DNA from: Rheinheimera sediminis
Lineage (GTDB): Bacteria; Pseudomonadota; Gammaproteobacteria; Enterobacterales; Alteromonadaceae
DNA length: 64,000 bases
Direction: 5' to 3'
Assembly (NCBI RefSeq): GCF_004005375.1
Contig: NZ_RZUF01000012.1
Span: 90,860-154,859, forward strand
The notes below the pieces were generated by a model. It saw nothing but the letters and a program-made list of their open reading frames with translations, made no database searches and was not told where the DNA came from. Position numbers and translations under genes: made by a program. Shown here piece by piece: positions 46,224 to 55,948 of this stretch; the first letter of the stretch is position 1; the number at the start of each line of letters is the position of its first letter.

Positions 46224-47756
46224 TTACTCCCCGCCTTTGCGAAACATTTTCAGCATGCGCTGCGTGACAGTAAAACCACCTACTATATTGATACTGGCAA
46301 TCAGCACGGCAAAAAACGCCAGCACCTGCACCAACACCGAGTCGCTGCTGATTTGCAGTAAAGCGCCGAGCACTATAATGCCGGAGATGGCATTGGTGAC
46401 CGACATCAAAGGCGTATGTAAGGCGTGAGTTACGTTCCAGACCAGGTAATAACCCACCACGCAGGACAGTAAAAATACGGTAAAATGCGCTAAAAATTCA
46501 GTAGGGGCTGCGTAGCCTATCCACAGCAACAACAGCGCGGCAATGCCGATAAACCAATTGGTATTGATGGATTTTTTCGGTGCGGCAACTGCTTGTGCTG
46601 TGCTGGAAGCAACAGGTTTAGCAACAGCAGTGACGCTAATGGGTGGAGGAGGGAAGGTCACTTCACCCTGATGCACCACCGACATGTTACGAATAATCAC
46701 ATCCTGCATATCCAGCACCATTTGACCATCTTTGGTTTTACACAAGAGTTTGGCTAAGTTCACCAGATTGGTGCCATACAGCTGTGACGACTGGGCCGCT
46801 AAGCGGCCTGGTAAGTCGGTGTAACCTATCACCTTAACGCCCGATGTTGTTTCTGTGATTTGACCTGCTTCTGTATATTCGCAGTTACCACCAGTGGCTG
46901 CTGCTAAGTCGACAATCACGGAGCCCGGTTTCATCGAATCCACCATGGCTTTGGTGATCAGCTTAGGCGCAGGTCTGCCGGGAATAAGAGCTGTAGTAAT
47001 AATAATGTCGACTTCTTTGGCCTGGGCGGCAAACAATGCCATTTCTGCCGCGATAAATTCATCCGACATCACTTTGGCATAACCGCTGGAGGAGGAGCCG
47101 TCTTCGGCAAATTCCAGTTTTAAAAATTCGCCGCCCAAAGACTCAATTTGTTCGGCTACTTCAAGGCGGGTATCAAAAGCTCTGACTATAGAGCCCAAAG
47201 AGCGGGCAGCACCAATAGCTGCCAGACCAGCCACACCAGCACCAATCACCAACACTTTGGCGGGTTGTACTTTGCCTGCGGCTGTGATTTGACCACTTAA
47301 AAACCGGCCAAAGCTGTGAGCTGCCTCAATTACAGCGCGATAACCAGCAATATTCGACATCGAAGACAAGGCATCCAGTGACTGCGCCCGTGAAATGCGC
47401 GGCACCATATCCATCGCCAGTACATTTACACCCTGTGCGGCAAGACGTGCCACTAAATCCGGGTTTTGTGCCGGCCAGATAAAACTTACCAGGGTGCTGC
47501 CTTTTTGCAGTTGGCCGATTTCTTGCTCCGTTGGGGCATTGATCTTATAAATCAGCTCACTGGCCCACAGCTTCGCCCTCTCAGCAATGCTGGCACCAGC
47601 CTGAACGTAAGCTTCATCAGTAAAACCAGCGGCACTGCCTGCGCCCGCTTCTACCAGTACAGTAAATCCTAATTTACGTAATTGTTCCGTGGTGGCTGGA
47701 GTTGCCGCCACTCGGGTTTCGTTTTGAACTACCTCTTTGGGAATAGCAACAAACAT
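46224..47756 (-). CDS. pntA: NAD(P) transhydrogenase alpha subunit
   Basis: 510-aa subunit carrying the NAD(H)-binding domain I, homologous to alanine dehydrogenase ([39 protein letters not shown]). Four C-terminal membrane helices begin at [16 protein letters not shown]. Length fits the two-subunit E. coli-type enzyme. First gene of pntA-pntB. The gap 47757-48066 upstream holds only a terminator. Confidence 0.96.
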   Translation of the reverse strand: MFVAIPKEVVQNETRVAATPATTEQLRKLGFTVLVEAGAGSAAGFTDEAYVQAGASIAERAKLWASELIYKINAPTEQEIGQLQKGSTLVSFIWPAQNPDLVARLAAQGVNVLAMDMVPRISRAQSLDALSSMSNIAGYRAVIEAAHSFGRFLSGQITAAGKVQPAKVLVIGAGVAGLAAIGAARSLGSIVRAFDTRLEVAEQIESLGGEFLKLEFAEDGSSSSGYAKVMSDEFIAAEMALFAAQAKEVDIIITTALIPGRPAPKLITKAMVDSMKPGSVIVDLAAATGGNCEYTEAGQITETTSGVKVIGYTDLPGRLAAQSSQLYGTNLVNLAKLLCKTKDGQMVLDMQDVIIRNMSVVHQGEVTFPPPPISVTAVAKPVASSTAQAVAAPKKSINTNWFIGIAALLLLWIGYAAPTEFLAHFTVFLLSCVVGYYLVWNVTHALHTPLMSVTNAISGIIVLGALLQISSDSVLVQVLAFFAVLIASINIVGGFTVTQRMLKMFRKGGE

Positions 47757-47987
47757 CCTGACCTCTTGTCTTTTTCTGATCCGTTACAGGCTATACCAGC
47801 ACCTCAGGCTTGGCTGTGATCTGGTGATTGTGAAGCACATTGGGCTGTTCGTAAAAACTGAACTGACGCCGCATTTAGCATAGTTGGAAATTACAGCTTT
47901 TGTGCAGCAAAGCTCTCAGATAAAATACAAAAAAGGCGATAAAAAATAAGCATATAGCGATAACTGACAAAGTTGAGACTACAAAAA

Positions 47988-48015
47988 GCCGACAAAGCTT
48001 AGAATGTTTGTCGGC
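47988..48015. terminator. Bidirectional terminator between pntA and the MFS gene
   Basis: GCCGACAAA / TTTGTCGGC around a 10-nt loop. On the minus strand TTTTTGT follows, terminating the MFS gene. On the plus strand ATTTTTAT follows. Confidence 0.75.
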
Positions 48016-48066
48016 ATTTTTATGCGGGGATTCTTGAGCAGGTTACTTAATCGCAGAGACGTGTTG

Positions 48067-49290
48067 TTAGGCGGGGTTTTTAAGTTTATACCTCTGCGCA
48101 AATGTCAGAATAACCATGCTGATGCAGCTAAAAACAAAGAAACCCGCAGTGACGGGTATAACAGTGCCGTCATACAGCAAGCCGATCACAGTCCCTATAC
48201 TCATCGACATAATAGAGGAAGTAGAACCAATAATAGCGGCTGCTATGCCAGCCACATGACCCATAGGTTCCATCGCCATGGCGTTGATATTGCCAAACAC
48301 CAGACCAAAGCAGAAAAACAGGACTGACGCATAAACTACAAAAGTCCACAGCTGTATTTCAATCACTAAATGAAGTGCTAAAAATAAGGCTGAGCTAATA
48401 ATAATGCCCCAGACAGCGCGGTTGGATAAATGCTGCATACCCCATTTTTGTACCAGTCGGGAGTTCACCAGAGAGGCCGCGCCAAAGACTATGGCCAGTA
48501 AACCAAAGTACAAGGTAAACAACTCGCCTGTTTTAAATAAGTCCTGGAAAATTTGTTGCGACGAATTCAGGTAACCAATAAAGCTGCCAAAAAATAACCC
48601 CATACAAATCATATAGCAGACAGTAGGAACGTTACTGACCACTTCCTTAAAGCCTTCAGCAAAGCCTTTTGTACTCATGGCAATACGGTGCTCTTTTGGC
48701 AGGGTTTCCTCTAAGCGCATAAAAATCCACACCACAATAAGCAAAGCATAAAACACATAAAGTATAAAAATATCGCGCCACGAGCCTATCCATAACACAG
48801 CCTGTCCGAGGCTGGGCGCTAAAGCCGGCACCATCACAAAAATCATCATCACCAGCGACATAATACGCGCCATATCATTGCCGGAGTACTTGTCCCGCAC
48901 TATAGAAATAGCTGACACATAAGGGCCAGACACGCCTAAACCCTGCACAAAACGGCCAAACAACAAAGTGTTGATATCCGTCGCGAAATAACAAATCGCT
49001 GTACCCACTAAAAACAGTGCTATACCGCCGTTTAATACTTTTTTCCGACCAGTGGCATCAGACAAAGGCCCGCAAATCAACTGGCCTATGGCCATGCCAA
49101 AAAATAAGGCACTGACCACCAGTTGTGCCTGATTCGGGTGACTCATGGCAATATCGGCCCGAATGGCGTCCAGTGCTGGTAATAAAGCGTCAATAGAGAT
49201 GGCAACAATAGACATCAAAAGCGCCACCAGCAGAGTAAATTCGCCGGTAGAAATACGCGACTTGGGTGCATGAGTGGAGTAATCAGACAT
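48067..49290 (-). CDS. MFS multidrug transporter, Bcr/CflA family
   Basis: 407-aa drug:proton antiporter of the DHA1 Bcr/CflA type with twelve helices. It has SIDALLPALDAIRADI in TM1, ICGPLSDATGRKKVLNGGIA in loop 2-3 and GLGVSGPYVSAISIVRDKYS in TM5 (motif C-like). ATG 49290 is preferred because AAGGA then sits 9 nt upstream; the ATG at 49299 would abut it. Single gene. Substrate unknown. Confidence 0.9.
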   Translation of the reverse strand: MSDYSTHAPKSRISTGEFTLLVALLMSIVAISIDALLPALDAIRADIAMSHPNQAQLVVSALFFGMAIGQLICGPLSDATGRKKVLNGGIALFLVGTAICYFATDINTLLFGRFVQGLGVSGPYVSAISIVRDKYSGNDMARIMSLVMMIFVMVPALAPSLGQAVLWIGSWRDIFILYVFYALLIVVWIFMRLEETLPKEHRIAMSTKGFAEGFKEVVSNVPTVCYMICMGLFFGSFIGYLNSSQQIFQDLFKTGELFTLYFGLLAIVFGAASLVNSRLVQKWGMQHLSNRAVWGIIISSALFLALHLVIEIQLWTFVVYASVLFFCFGLVFGNINAMAMEPMGHVAGIAAAIIGSTSSIMSMSIGTVIGLLYDGTVIPVTAGFFVFSCISMVILTFAQRYKLKNPA

Positions 49291-49552
49291 GTACAGCATT
49301 CCTTGTTTAAAACGACCCGAAAAAAGCGGTGTGAGTGTAACGCTTTTAGCAGACCTAAAGTGTTATCAAATCTAAACAAATTTGCAGCCTGTCGGTCGCC
49401 AATCAGGTTAATCGACAAAAATAGCCGACAAAGTTAGCCTGACTATGATTGGTTATGAACTGCCTGTATTTTTTCTGCTCTACTCTTGTTGTTGCTGTTA
49501 CAAATGTTTTACACTAATTTTTATCAACAAAGTTAAAGTGAATTATCAAGAG

Positions 49553-50089
49553 ATGACAACAGGTTACAGCTTTAAGAACCCGGAAATGATTATCGCGGGC
49601 TCAGCCCTGATCGTCAGTTTAATTACCGCCTTTGTCAGCATTTATTCGGCTTTTATTGACAGGGCTTATGCCAGGGCATCGGTGTGGCCAAGAGTTGAGA
49701 TTCAAAGAAGCTATAACGACAGTCGTTCATTTTTTTATTACATTGTCAGTAACAAAGGCACAGGGCCTGCAGTTATTAAGCATGCCAGGCTGAGCTTTGA
49801 CAATAAAGCGGTGAAAAGCTGGCCAGATTACTTGAAAATGCGTAGTGGCCGCACCGTAGGTCATGTGCAATCACATATAGGTTCTATAGTGCTGTCGTCG
49901 GGAGAGTCCACCAAACCGCTGGAATTGCATGATACTGAAGTGGCGAAATTACTGGCGGACCAAGACAACCTGCAGATAGAGCTATGTTATTGCTCAATTT
50001 ATGACGAATGTTGGACAGTACAGCGCGACAATAACCCCACACCAATAGCTCAATGCACCATAGAAGATAAAGAGCGGTTTTTGCAATAA
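49553..50089 (+). CDS. Membrane-anchored hypothetical protein
   Basis: 178-aa protein with one N-terminal membrane helix (PEMIIAGSALIVSLITAFVS) followed by a predicted beta-sandwich domain (YYIVSNKGTGPAVIKHARLS) and cysteines in LCYCSIYDECW. No family recognised. The start is uncertain; ATG 49553 places the helix at the N-terminus, while the frame stays open further upstream. Confidence 0.65.
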   Translation: MTTGYSFKNPEMIIAGSALIVSLITAFVSIYSAFIDRAYARASVWPRVEIQRSYNDSRSFFYYIVSNKGTGPAVIKHARLSFDNKAVKSWPDYLKMRSGRTVGHVQSHIGSIVLSSGESTKPLELHDTEVAKLLADQDNLQIELCYCSIYDECWTVQRDNNPTPIAQCTIEDKERFLQ

Positions 50090-50102
50090 GCTTTGGTGCT
50101 CA

Positions 50103-50504
50103 TTAGTTGTTGCTGATTAATTGCAGTACAGGTTGTACCCGACGACCAAAATAAATTTGTACTGTAGTTTGCTGGCCAGCAGCCAGGCTAAGTTCGAACT
50201 CCAGCGGAAAAATACGGCTGCAGTCGGCGAGTAAAGCCACCAAATGTTCCTGATTAAACATACGCTGACCACCAGCGCCATTGGTCACTGTGATAATGGC
50301 AACCCGTTCGCCGTTATCTGCAGCCAACAAAGCATAATTATCCAGGATCAGGTCACTGCGTCTGGGCACAATGTTTTTGTCGCGCTGGCAATTGAGCTGC
50401 ACATCTTTAAATGGAGTAGGTTCAAACCTCAGTACCTGGTCTCTATCCGGCTCATAGGCATGGACACCAGTACTAAGTAAACCCAACAACAACCACTTAT
50501 TCAT
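50103..50504 (-). CDS. Secreted small hypothetical protein
   Basis: 133-aa exported protein with signal peptide MNKWLLLGLLSTGVHA. The mature part has two cysteines (VQLNCQRDKN and LLADCSRIFP) likely to form a disulfide. No family recognised. ATG 50504 has GAGG 5 nt upstream. It is convergent with the preceding gene. Confidence 0.65.
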   Translation of the reverse strand: MNKWLLLGLLSTGVHAYEPDRDQVLRFEPTPFKDVQLNCQRDKNIVPRRSDLILDNYALLAADNGERVAIITVTNGAGGQRMFNQEHLVALLADCSRIFPLEFELSLAAGQQTTVQIYFGRRVQPVLQLISNN

Positions 50505-50637
50505 CACTACCTCAAAGGATCCAAAAGTTGCAAAAAAGTTACATTAGCTGATTTGTGCACCTTTGCCAATCACTGGCGATTTTTTTGAATGCTTTGTTTG
50601 CGCCTGTTCATTGGGTTGTATCCCTGACAGAGCGCAA

Positions 50638-51231
50638 CTATTCGCTGCGCTGAAAGTCATCCGCTAAGCTGCTGAGCTGATCCAGTTCCTTTACTTTTTG
50701 CCGTTTTTTTTGTTGCAAACGCAACATCATCAAAAGACAAAGTGGGCATGCCACCAGACTGTAAAATAGCAGCAGGTCTGTTGGGATCTCTGCAAGTTCC
50801 CACCACTCTAGTAGCCACAACAAGCCAGAAAATAACATCAAGGCAGCACAGGACAACTGGGTGTAGAGGTAGTAACGCAATGTAAGCTGACAGGCCCGGG
50901 CGCGAAATTGTACTAAACCGCTGCTGCTCCAGTTGCCATAAGCAAGAATAGGTCTGTGTACTGTCCAGCCGATATAAGCTGTGCTAAGGGCCCCGAATGT
51001 AAGGAACACTGCTGCCAGATACCCCAGCCATCCCGGCATAGCAAAGGCTAGCCAGCAAGCGGTCATCAGCATCACTACTGCACTAAGCCATTCACCGTAC
51101 ATCAACCATTTTTGTTGGCGTTGACGTTCTGTGGCTTGTGCCAGATCCGTCTCGTTGGGCAACTGCTCAGTTGGGGTTTTCTGTTGTTGCCAGCTTTTGG
51201 TCAGGGCGGCAAAATCAAAATTATCTGCCAT
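50638..51231 (-). CDS. Four-helix membrane protein paired with an ECF sigma factor
   Basis: 197-aa protein. A cytoplasmic N-terminus of about 45 residues (FDFAALTKSWQQQKTPTEQL) precedes four predicted membrane helices (WLSAVVMLMTACWLAFAM, LGYLAAVFLTFGALSTAYI, CAALMLFSGLLWLLEWWE, LLLFYSLVACPLCLLMML). It overlaps the upstream sigma factor gene by 11 bp, the usual sigma/anti-sigma layout, so it probably holds the sigma factor at the membrane. No zinc motif. No family recognised. Confidence 0.72.
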   Translation of the reverse strand: MADNFDFAALTKSWQQQKTPTEQLPNETDLAQATERQRQQKWLMYGEWLSAVVMLMTACWLAFAMPGWLGYLAAVFLTFGALSTAYIGWTVHRPILAYGNWSSSGLVQFRARACQLTLRYYLYTQLSCAALMLFSGLLWLLEWWELAEIPTDLLLFYSLVACPLCLLMMLRLQQKKRQKVKELDQLSSLADDFQRSE

Positions 51232-51745
51232 TTTGCATGATCTCCATCAGTTCTGTTTTAGCGCGATTTAACCGCACCCTTACCGCCCCCTGGCTTAGCT
51301 GCAGAATTTCTGCGATCTCAGGGGCATCCAAATCTTCCATCGCCAGCAAAATAACCTGGCGGTTGGCTGCAGATAAGCGCCGTACTGCCTGCATTAACTG
51401 CTGACTTTGCTGTTGCTCACCAACTTCAGCCGAAGGGCAATCCTGAACTAACAGCTGCTGATGATCTTCATCCAGCGGCTGCCATTGCTGGCGTTTTGCT
51501 CTGGCTATGTGATCAACAGTGACGTTGTGCACAATACGAAACAGGTAAGCGCGTGGCAGCTCTGCGGACTGAATGCGCGCAGCCGATTGATGCAGCGCCA
51601 GAAAAATATCCTGCTTTAAATCCTGCCGTGCTGCCGGGTCTGCTTCTGATGCCATCAGAGTACGGCTGATCGCAGCCTGATTCTGTTGCCATAGCTCCAG
51701 TAAAAACTGTTCCGACGACATAAGGCTGGTGGTAGATAGAGTCAA
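51221..51745 (-). CDS. ECF RNA polymerase sigma factor (second system)
   Basis: 174-aa ECF sigma factor. Region 2 includes DLKQDIFLALHQSAARIQSA and LPRAYLFRIVHNVTVDHIAR; region 4 includes LSAANRQVILLAMEDLDAPE and IAEILQLSQGAVRVRLNRAK. The start is notable: TTG 51745 has GGAGG 4 nt upstream, while the ATG at 51721 has none, so the TTG is preferred. Followed by its membrane partner. Confidence 0.87.
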   Translation of the reverse strand: MTLSTTSLMSSEQFLLELWQQNQAAISRTLMASEADPAARQDLKQDIFLALHQSAARIQSAELPRAYLFRIVHNVTVDHIARAKRQQWQPLDEDHQQLLVQDCPSAEVGEQQQSQQLMQAVRRLSAANRQVILLAMEDLDAPEIAEILQLSQGAVRVRLNRAKTELMEIMQNGR

Positions 51746-51965
51746 AAAACCTCCCTGTTCAATATCTTAGAGTTTTCATAAAAGTTATCACTCTGCTCTT
51801 AGTAAGTCTGCCCCTGTTGTCAAAGTGTTACAAAAATAAAATAAAAAAAATCTGTAACAGCTGACAAGAAGGTTACGACTTCTTAAGCAAACAGAATAAG
51901 TCTGTCTGACATGAAAACTTAAGCTTTTGCTAACTGACCTGACGATCAACAACGAGGATTATTTG

Positions 51966-52106
51966 ATGGAAACTTTAAACTACTGTGTTTCTGAGCTGAC
52001 GACTGAGCTTCACTCCAGCGATGCTGAATTTATGGTGCTGTTTATGGTGTTATGGCTGGTGGCCTCTGTACTGCAAAACAAATTTGAAACCAACAACGAG
52101 GAGTAA
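51966..52106 (+). CDS. 46-aa membrane peptide
   Basis: Small protein with one membrane helix (EFMVLFMVLWLVASVLQ) flanked by a polar N-terminus and an acidic tail ending in EE. CGAGGA lies upstream. The next gene starts 3 bp after its stop and opens with the same MET-L codons. Likely a two-gene unit. No family recognised; found by hand translation. Confidence 0.6.
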   Translation: METLNYCVSELTTELHSSDAEFMVLFMVLWLVASVLQNKFETNNEE

Positions 52107-52109
52107 GAC

Positions 52110-52388
52110 ATGGAAACTTTACAACAATTTTTCGACACCTTTATGCAAGCATGGCAACAAGCGGATCTGGTTTTTTTAGTGGTATTTGGTCTGTTGTTTT
52201 TGGTGGTGTGGTTTTTGCCCAGTCTGCTGGCTTTGGCATTGAATCGCCAACATGCAGCGAAAATTGCTTTGCTTAATATACCTGCAGGCTTTTCCTGGAT
52301 AGCCTGGGTGGCTTTAGTCGTCTGGGCTGTAACAGGCAAACTGGGCGATAAACTGGCTGAAAAAGCCAGTTTAAAGCCTGTCGCCTGA
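52110..52388 (+). CDS. Superinfection immunity family membrane protein
   Basis: 92-aa protein with two membrane helices (LVFLVVFGLLFLVVWFLPSL and FSWIAWVALVVWAVTG) joined by LNRQHAAKIALLNIPAG. This is the pattern of the superinfection-immunity (phage T4 Imm-like, PF14373) family. Chromosomal members are common and most have no tested role, so a defence function is only suggested. GAGGAG in the end of the preceding gene provides the ribosome site. Confidence 0.75.
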   Translation: METLQQFFDTFMQAWQQADLVFLVVFGLLFLVVWFLPSLLALALNRQHAAKIALLNIPAGFSWIAWVALVVWAVTGKLGDKLAEKASLKPVA

Positions 52389-52400
52389 TCGTCAGCGTCT

Positions 52401-53498
52401 TTACAACTGCACGCTATCCCCTTCATTTAAAATCAGCAGTGGCACCTGGCTTTTCAGGTGCTGCTGCATATGCAGTAAACGTAACAGTGGCGAGTGTGAG
52501 CTAATGTCGCCCATCTGCCAGCTGGCATTGCCATAGCCCCAAGGGATCATCACTTTACAGCCGAGTTCATTGGCGGCAATCAAGGCATCTTCAGGTGTGG
52601 TATGGACATAGCGATACCAGTCACCGTCGGTGTCATGATGATAAGAGGCTATCGGCAGCAGGCAAATATCAATATCACCGTATTTTTGCTGAATATCCTT
52701 AAAATGGGCTGAATAGCCGGTATCACCGGCAAAAAACAAAGTTTTGCCGTTTTGCTCCAACAGCCAGCCTCCCCACATAGCCTGATTATGATCGTTAAAC
52801 AATTTGCGGCTGTTAAAGTGGTGTGCCGGTACTAAATGGATATTCAGTTCACCTAATGTGCTGTGGCTATACCAGGCTTGTTCAATAATGTTGTAGCCAG
52901 CTTCTGGCATATAGTCGGCCATCCCCAAAGGCAGGTAATAGGTAGGGCTGTTGCCTAGTTGCTTTATGCTGGCGTGACTAAAATGATCGTAATGCAAGTG
53001 CGAATACAACACAGCGTCAGTGGCAGCCAGTTGCTCTGCAGTCAATGTCGGCGTGTAGGGCCGTTTAATAATACCAGCCAAATGCTGAGCCCAGTTTACA
53101 GGCCAGTCAAACTGACCAAACACTGGATCAAACAGCAATTGCTGGCCATCCGGCGTCTTGACTAAAAAACTGGCATGGCCAAGCCACTGCAGACTAAAAC
53201 CGCTGTTTAACAGAGGTGCTTGTTGCACACCTGTATAGCGGCAATCCTGGCCCGGTGTCTTACACTCCACTGCCTGATGCGCCGGATAGCAGTCAGCCTC
53301 GCAGTTGGCCGGATACTGGCGCTGCTCCACTGGCGTGCGATACAAATTACGATAAGTGCCTTGATGCTCAGCATCGGTAAACTGCTCAATGACTGCATCT
53401 TTGCCTAAATGGCGTTGGATCTTGTTTGGTGTACTGCAGGCGTTGAGTAACAGTGTGCTGCCAAGCAGCAGGCCCGCTGAAATCAGACTGAGTTTCAT
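52401..53498 (-). CDS. MBL-fold metallo-hydrolase lipoprotein (NAPE-PLD/UlaG-like)
   Basis: 365-aa lipoprotein (signal MKLSLISAGLLLGSTLLLNA then C). The metallo-beta-lactamase fold shows GHASFLVKTPDGQQLLFDP and the zinc site SHLHYDHFSHASI, with further ligands in PAHHFNSR and FFAGDTGYS. It resembles the NAPE-phospholipase D/UlaG group, so a phosphodiesterase or lactonase substrate is possible. A Cys-rich insert (CEADCYPAHQAVECKTPGQD) follows the signal. ATG 53498 has AAGGA upstream, 32 bp after the ABC permease gene, so it is probably the last gene of that operon. Confidence 0.85.
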   Translation of the reverse strand: MKLSLISAGLLLGSTLLLNACSTPNKIQRHLGKDAVIEQFTDAEHQGTYRNLYRTPVEQRQYPANCEADCYPAHQAVECKTPGQDCRYTGVQQAPLLNSGFSLQWLGHASFLVKTPDGQQLLFDPVFGQFDWPVNWAQHLAGIIKRPYTPTLTAEQLAATDAVLYSHLHYDHFSHASIKQLGNSPTYYLPLGMADYMPEAGYNIIEQAWYSHSTLGELNIHLVPAHHFNSRKLFNDHNQAMWGGWLLEQNGKTLFFAGDTGYSAHFKDIQQKYGDIDICLLPIASYHHDTDGDWYRYVHTTPEDALIAANELGCKVMIPWGYGNASWQMGDISSHSPLLRLLHMQQHLKSQVPLLILNEGDSVQL

Positions 53499-53530
53499 CA
53501 ATAATCCTTTATTTATCATTGGTTTTTTCA

Positions 53531-55948
53531 TTATTGCTGTCTTAATACCATAGCCGGTTTGCGCCCTGCAACCTGCCAGGCTAAAGCTGCCACTGTACAC
53601 CAGCAAATGGCGAAGGTTGCCGCTGCTGCCAGCAGATACCACAGCGGGTTTTGGCTGATACGTACGCTAAATGCGCTGAGCCAGCTGTTCAGTGCCCAGA
53701 AGGTGGCTGGCATGGCGAGCAGGGCGCTGATGGCCATCAGTTTGATGTATTCGCTGGCCAGTAAATTCACCAGATTAAAGCGCCCTGCACCCAGTACTTT
53801 ACGCATTGCCACTTCGCGTGAACGCTGCTCGGCACTAAAAGCGGCCAGACCAAATAACCCGACACAAGTTAAGGCTATGGCCAGTGCGGCGAATAGTGCT
53901 ATCACTTTGCCCTGACGTTGTTGATTCTGATAAATCGCATTGTAATCATCACTCAACCAGCTGAGTTTTAAATCCTGACGCTGCAGACGCTCAGCCAGCA
54001 GATCTTGCACTCTGGCACGGGCGGCTAGGGCCTGCGTTGGCTCTATGCTAAGCATGATATTGGCGTACGTCATAGGCGAGCGGCCACAAATCAATAGTAA
54101 AGGCTCTTGTTGTTTTAAGGCTGACCCCACCTGAATATCTGCAACCACACCCACCACCTGCATACGCAGTACAGGAACATCTCCTGGCAGCAGCCATTGT
54201 TGGCCAATCACATCCTGCAGATTTTCGTAACCCGCTTTACGTGCCAGCGATTCGGTAATGATCACTGCAGCTGTGGCATGATCGCCGTGCGTCTGATACC
54301 AGTCGCTTTGATAAGTTTCGCTAAAATCCCGGCCAGCAAGCAAGGTCAGGCCTGCAGTTTTGGCAATATCAAACCCTGTGCCCAGCTGTGAAATAGGCGG
54401 GAGTGCAGTGTCTTGTGTTTGGCCCGGCAGTTGAATATTCATCGCCTGAGAAATGGTATCGGTGATTTGCATATCCAGTAGAGAGACCGCATGAACACCT
54501 TCCACCTGTTGTAGGCTTTGTAACAGATTTTTGTTTTCGGCATAAAATAGCAGGCTGTTATCTATTGAGTTCACCATTAATCTGGCGTTACGCTGATAAC
54601 CAGTCGGCTGATTTTGCAGCAGCTGCAATTGCTGTTGCAGCACCATGCTGGATACCAGCAAACCTATAGTAATAGCGCCTTGCAGTACCAGTAAGCTTTT
54701 ACGTAACCAGATGGCCGTGTTGCCACGCTGAAAGTCGCCACTCAGTACTTTTTTCGCATCAAAGGCCGAGATAAATACCGCCGGATAGACACCAGCCAGA
54801 AGGCCGACACTCAACACACTCGCCAATAAACTCAGTCCAAAGTCGCCGATATAATCCAGCTGAAGAGGACGGTTTACTAAAAGATTAAACTCGGGTAATA
54901 CCAGCTCTACCGCAACAGCTGCGAATAAACCGGCACAGCAGGCAATCAGTAAGGACTCCAGCATAAACTGTACAAACAGCTGACTGCGGCTGGCACCCAG
55001 AGCTTTGCGCACTCCTACTTCTTTGGCGCGCATCGCAGCGCGGGCTGTGCTCATATTAATAAAGTTGATGGCGGCAATCAGCAGCAACAAGGCGGCTAAT
55101 ACCAGGCAGATATTCACTGTGCCAGCTGAGCCATTGACTTCAAATTCATAAGCTAAACTGGAGTGTAGATGAATATCCGTCAGGGCACGCAGTTGCAGTT
55201 CAGTTACTTTGCCGCCCTGATAAGCTTGCTGGTTCAGTTGAGTGGTTAACTGCTGCAGCATGCTGGTTTGATCCAGGTCTGCAGGTAATTGGATATAGCT
55301 ATAGACGTTATTCACCGCCAGACGGCCAGCAGCGATTTCATCGCTGATGCGGCGCAATGAGCCGGCCTGAAAATGGCTTTGCTGTGGCATCCGATACAGG
55401 GCACTGACGCTATAACGCTGTTCGCCCAGTTGCAACTGCTGGCCAAGCACTTCGGTATGACCGAATAGCCGCATGGCCTCCTGCTCAGACAGAGCTATCT
55501 GGTTTGGCTGGGTTAAAGCGGCAGTTAAATCACCTTGCAACACCTCAATCTGGAAAAAGTCGGTGATATTGCTATCCACAGCCTGGGCTTGTTCCAAGCT
55601 CAGTTGCTGGCTGGAGCCCGCTAAGCGCAAAGCGGGTGCGCCGCTATTAATACGGCTGACCTTAATCCGCTTATCATAGTTTTCCAAAACAGCTTTCATT
55701 GCCGGGCTGGAGACGGGAAAGCGCTGATTCACCGGAATAAAAAACTGCTCCAGCCGGTAAGTAGAGCTCGCATTTGGATGCATGCTGTCATACCCCAGTT
55801 CATAGCTGGCGTAGAGTAAAATCAGTAAGGCAGAAGCCAAACCTGTGGTTAAGCCCAAAAGGTTCAGCGCTAAATGGGTTTTATGCCGCAGTACGGCGCG
55901 GATACCAGTGGTGAAATAGTTACCTATCATGCTGAAGGAGTTAAGCAT
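53531..55948 (-). CDS. MacB-like/FtsX-family ABC transporter permease
   Basis: 805-aa permease with two tandem units, each a periplasmic MacB-type domain and FtsX-type helices (first at IGNYFTTGIRAVLRHKTHLA, then NICLVLAALLLLIAAINFIN). The conserved cytoplasmic segments AMRAKEVGVRKALGASRSQL and EQRSREVAMRKVLGAGRFNL are both present. ATG 55948 follows GGAGG by 6 nt and overlaps the end of the ATPase gene by 8 bp. Substrate unknown; this class exports peptides or lipoproteins or transmits mechanical signals across the envelope. Confidence 0.92.
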   Translation of the reverse strand: MLNSFSMIGNYFTTGIRAVLRHKTHLALNLLGLTTGLASALLILLYASYELGYDSMHPNASSTYRLEQFFIPVNQRFPVSSPAMKAVLENYDKRIKVSRINSGAPALRLAGSSQQLSLEQAQAVDSNITDFFQIEVLQGDLTAALTQPNQIALSEQEAMRLFGHTEVLGQQLQLGEQRYSVSALYRMPQQSHFQAGSLRRISDEIAAGRLAVNNVYSYIQLPADLDQTSMLQQLTTQLNQQAYQGGKVTELQLRALTDIHLHSSLAYEFEVNGSAGTVNICLVLAALLLLIAAINFINMSTARAAMRAKEVGVRKALGASRSQLFVQFMLESLLIACCAGLFAAVAVELVLPEFNLLVNRPLQLDYIGDFGLSLLASVLSVGLLAGVYPAVFISAFDAKKVLSGDFQRGNTAIWLRKSLLVLQGAITIGLLVSSMVLQQQLQLLQNQPTGYQRNARLMVNSIDNSLLFYAENKNLLQSLQQVEGVHAVSLLDMQITDTISQAMNIQLPGQTQDTALPPISQLGTGFDIAKTAGLTLLAGRDFSETYQSDWYQTHGDHATAAVIITESLARKAGYENLQDVIGQQWLLPGDVPVLRMQVVGVVADIQVGSALKQQEPLLLICGRSPMTYANIMLSIEPTQALAARARVQDLLAERLQRQDLKLSWLSDDYNAIYQNQQRQGKVIALFAALAIALTCVGLFGLAAFSAEQRSREVAMRKVLGAGRFNLVNLLASEYIKLMAISALLAMPATFWALNSWLSAFSVRISQNPLWYLLAAAATFAICWCTVAALAWQVAGRKPAMVLRQQ

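Noticed and set aside
49415..49440. GCCGACAAAG repeat on both sides of the MFS gene (also near 47988)
   Set aside because: The shared stretch is about 12 bp and one copy is part of a terminator stem; too short to claim a regulator site or direct repeat of a mobile unit.
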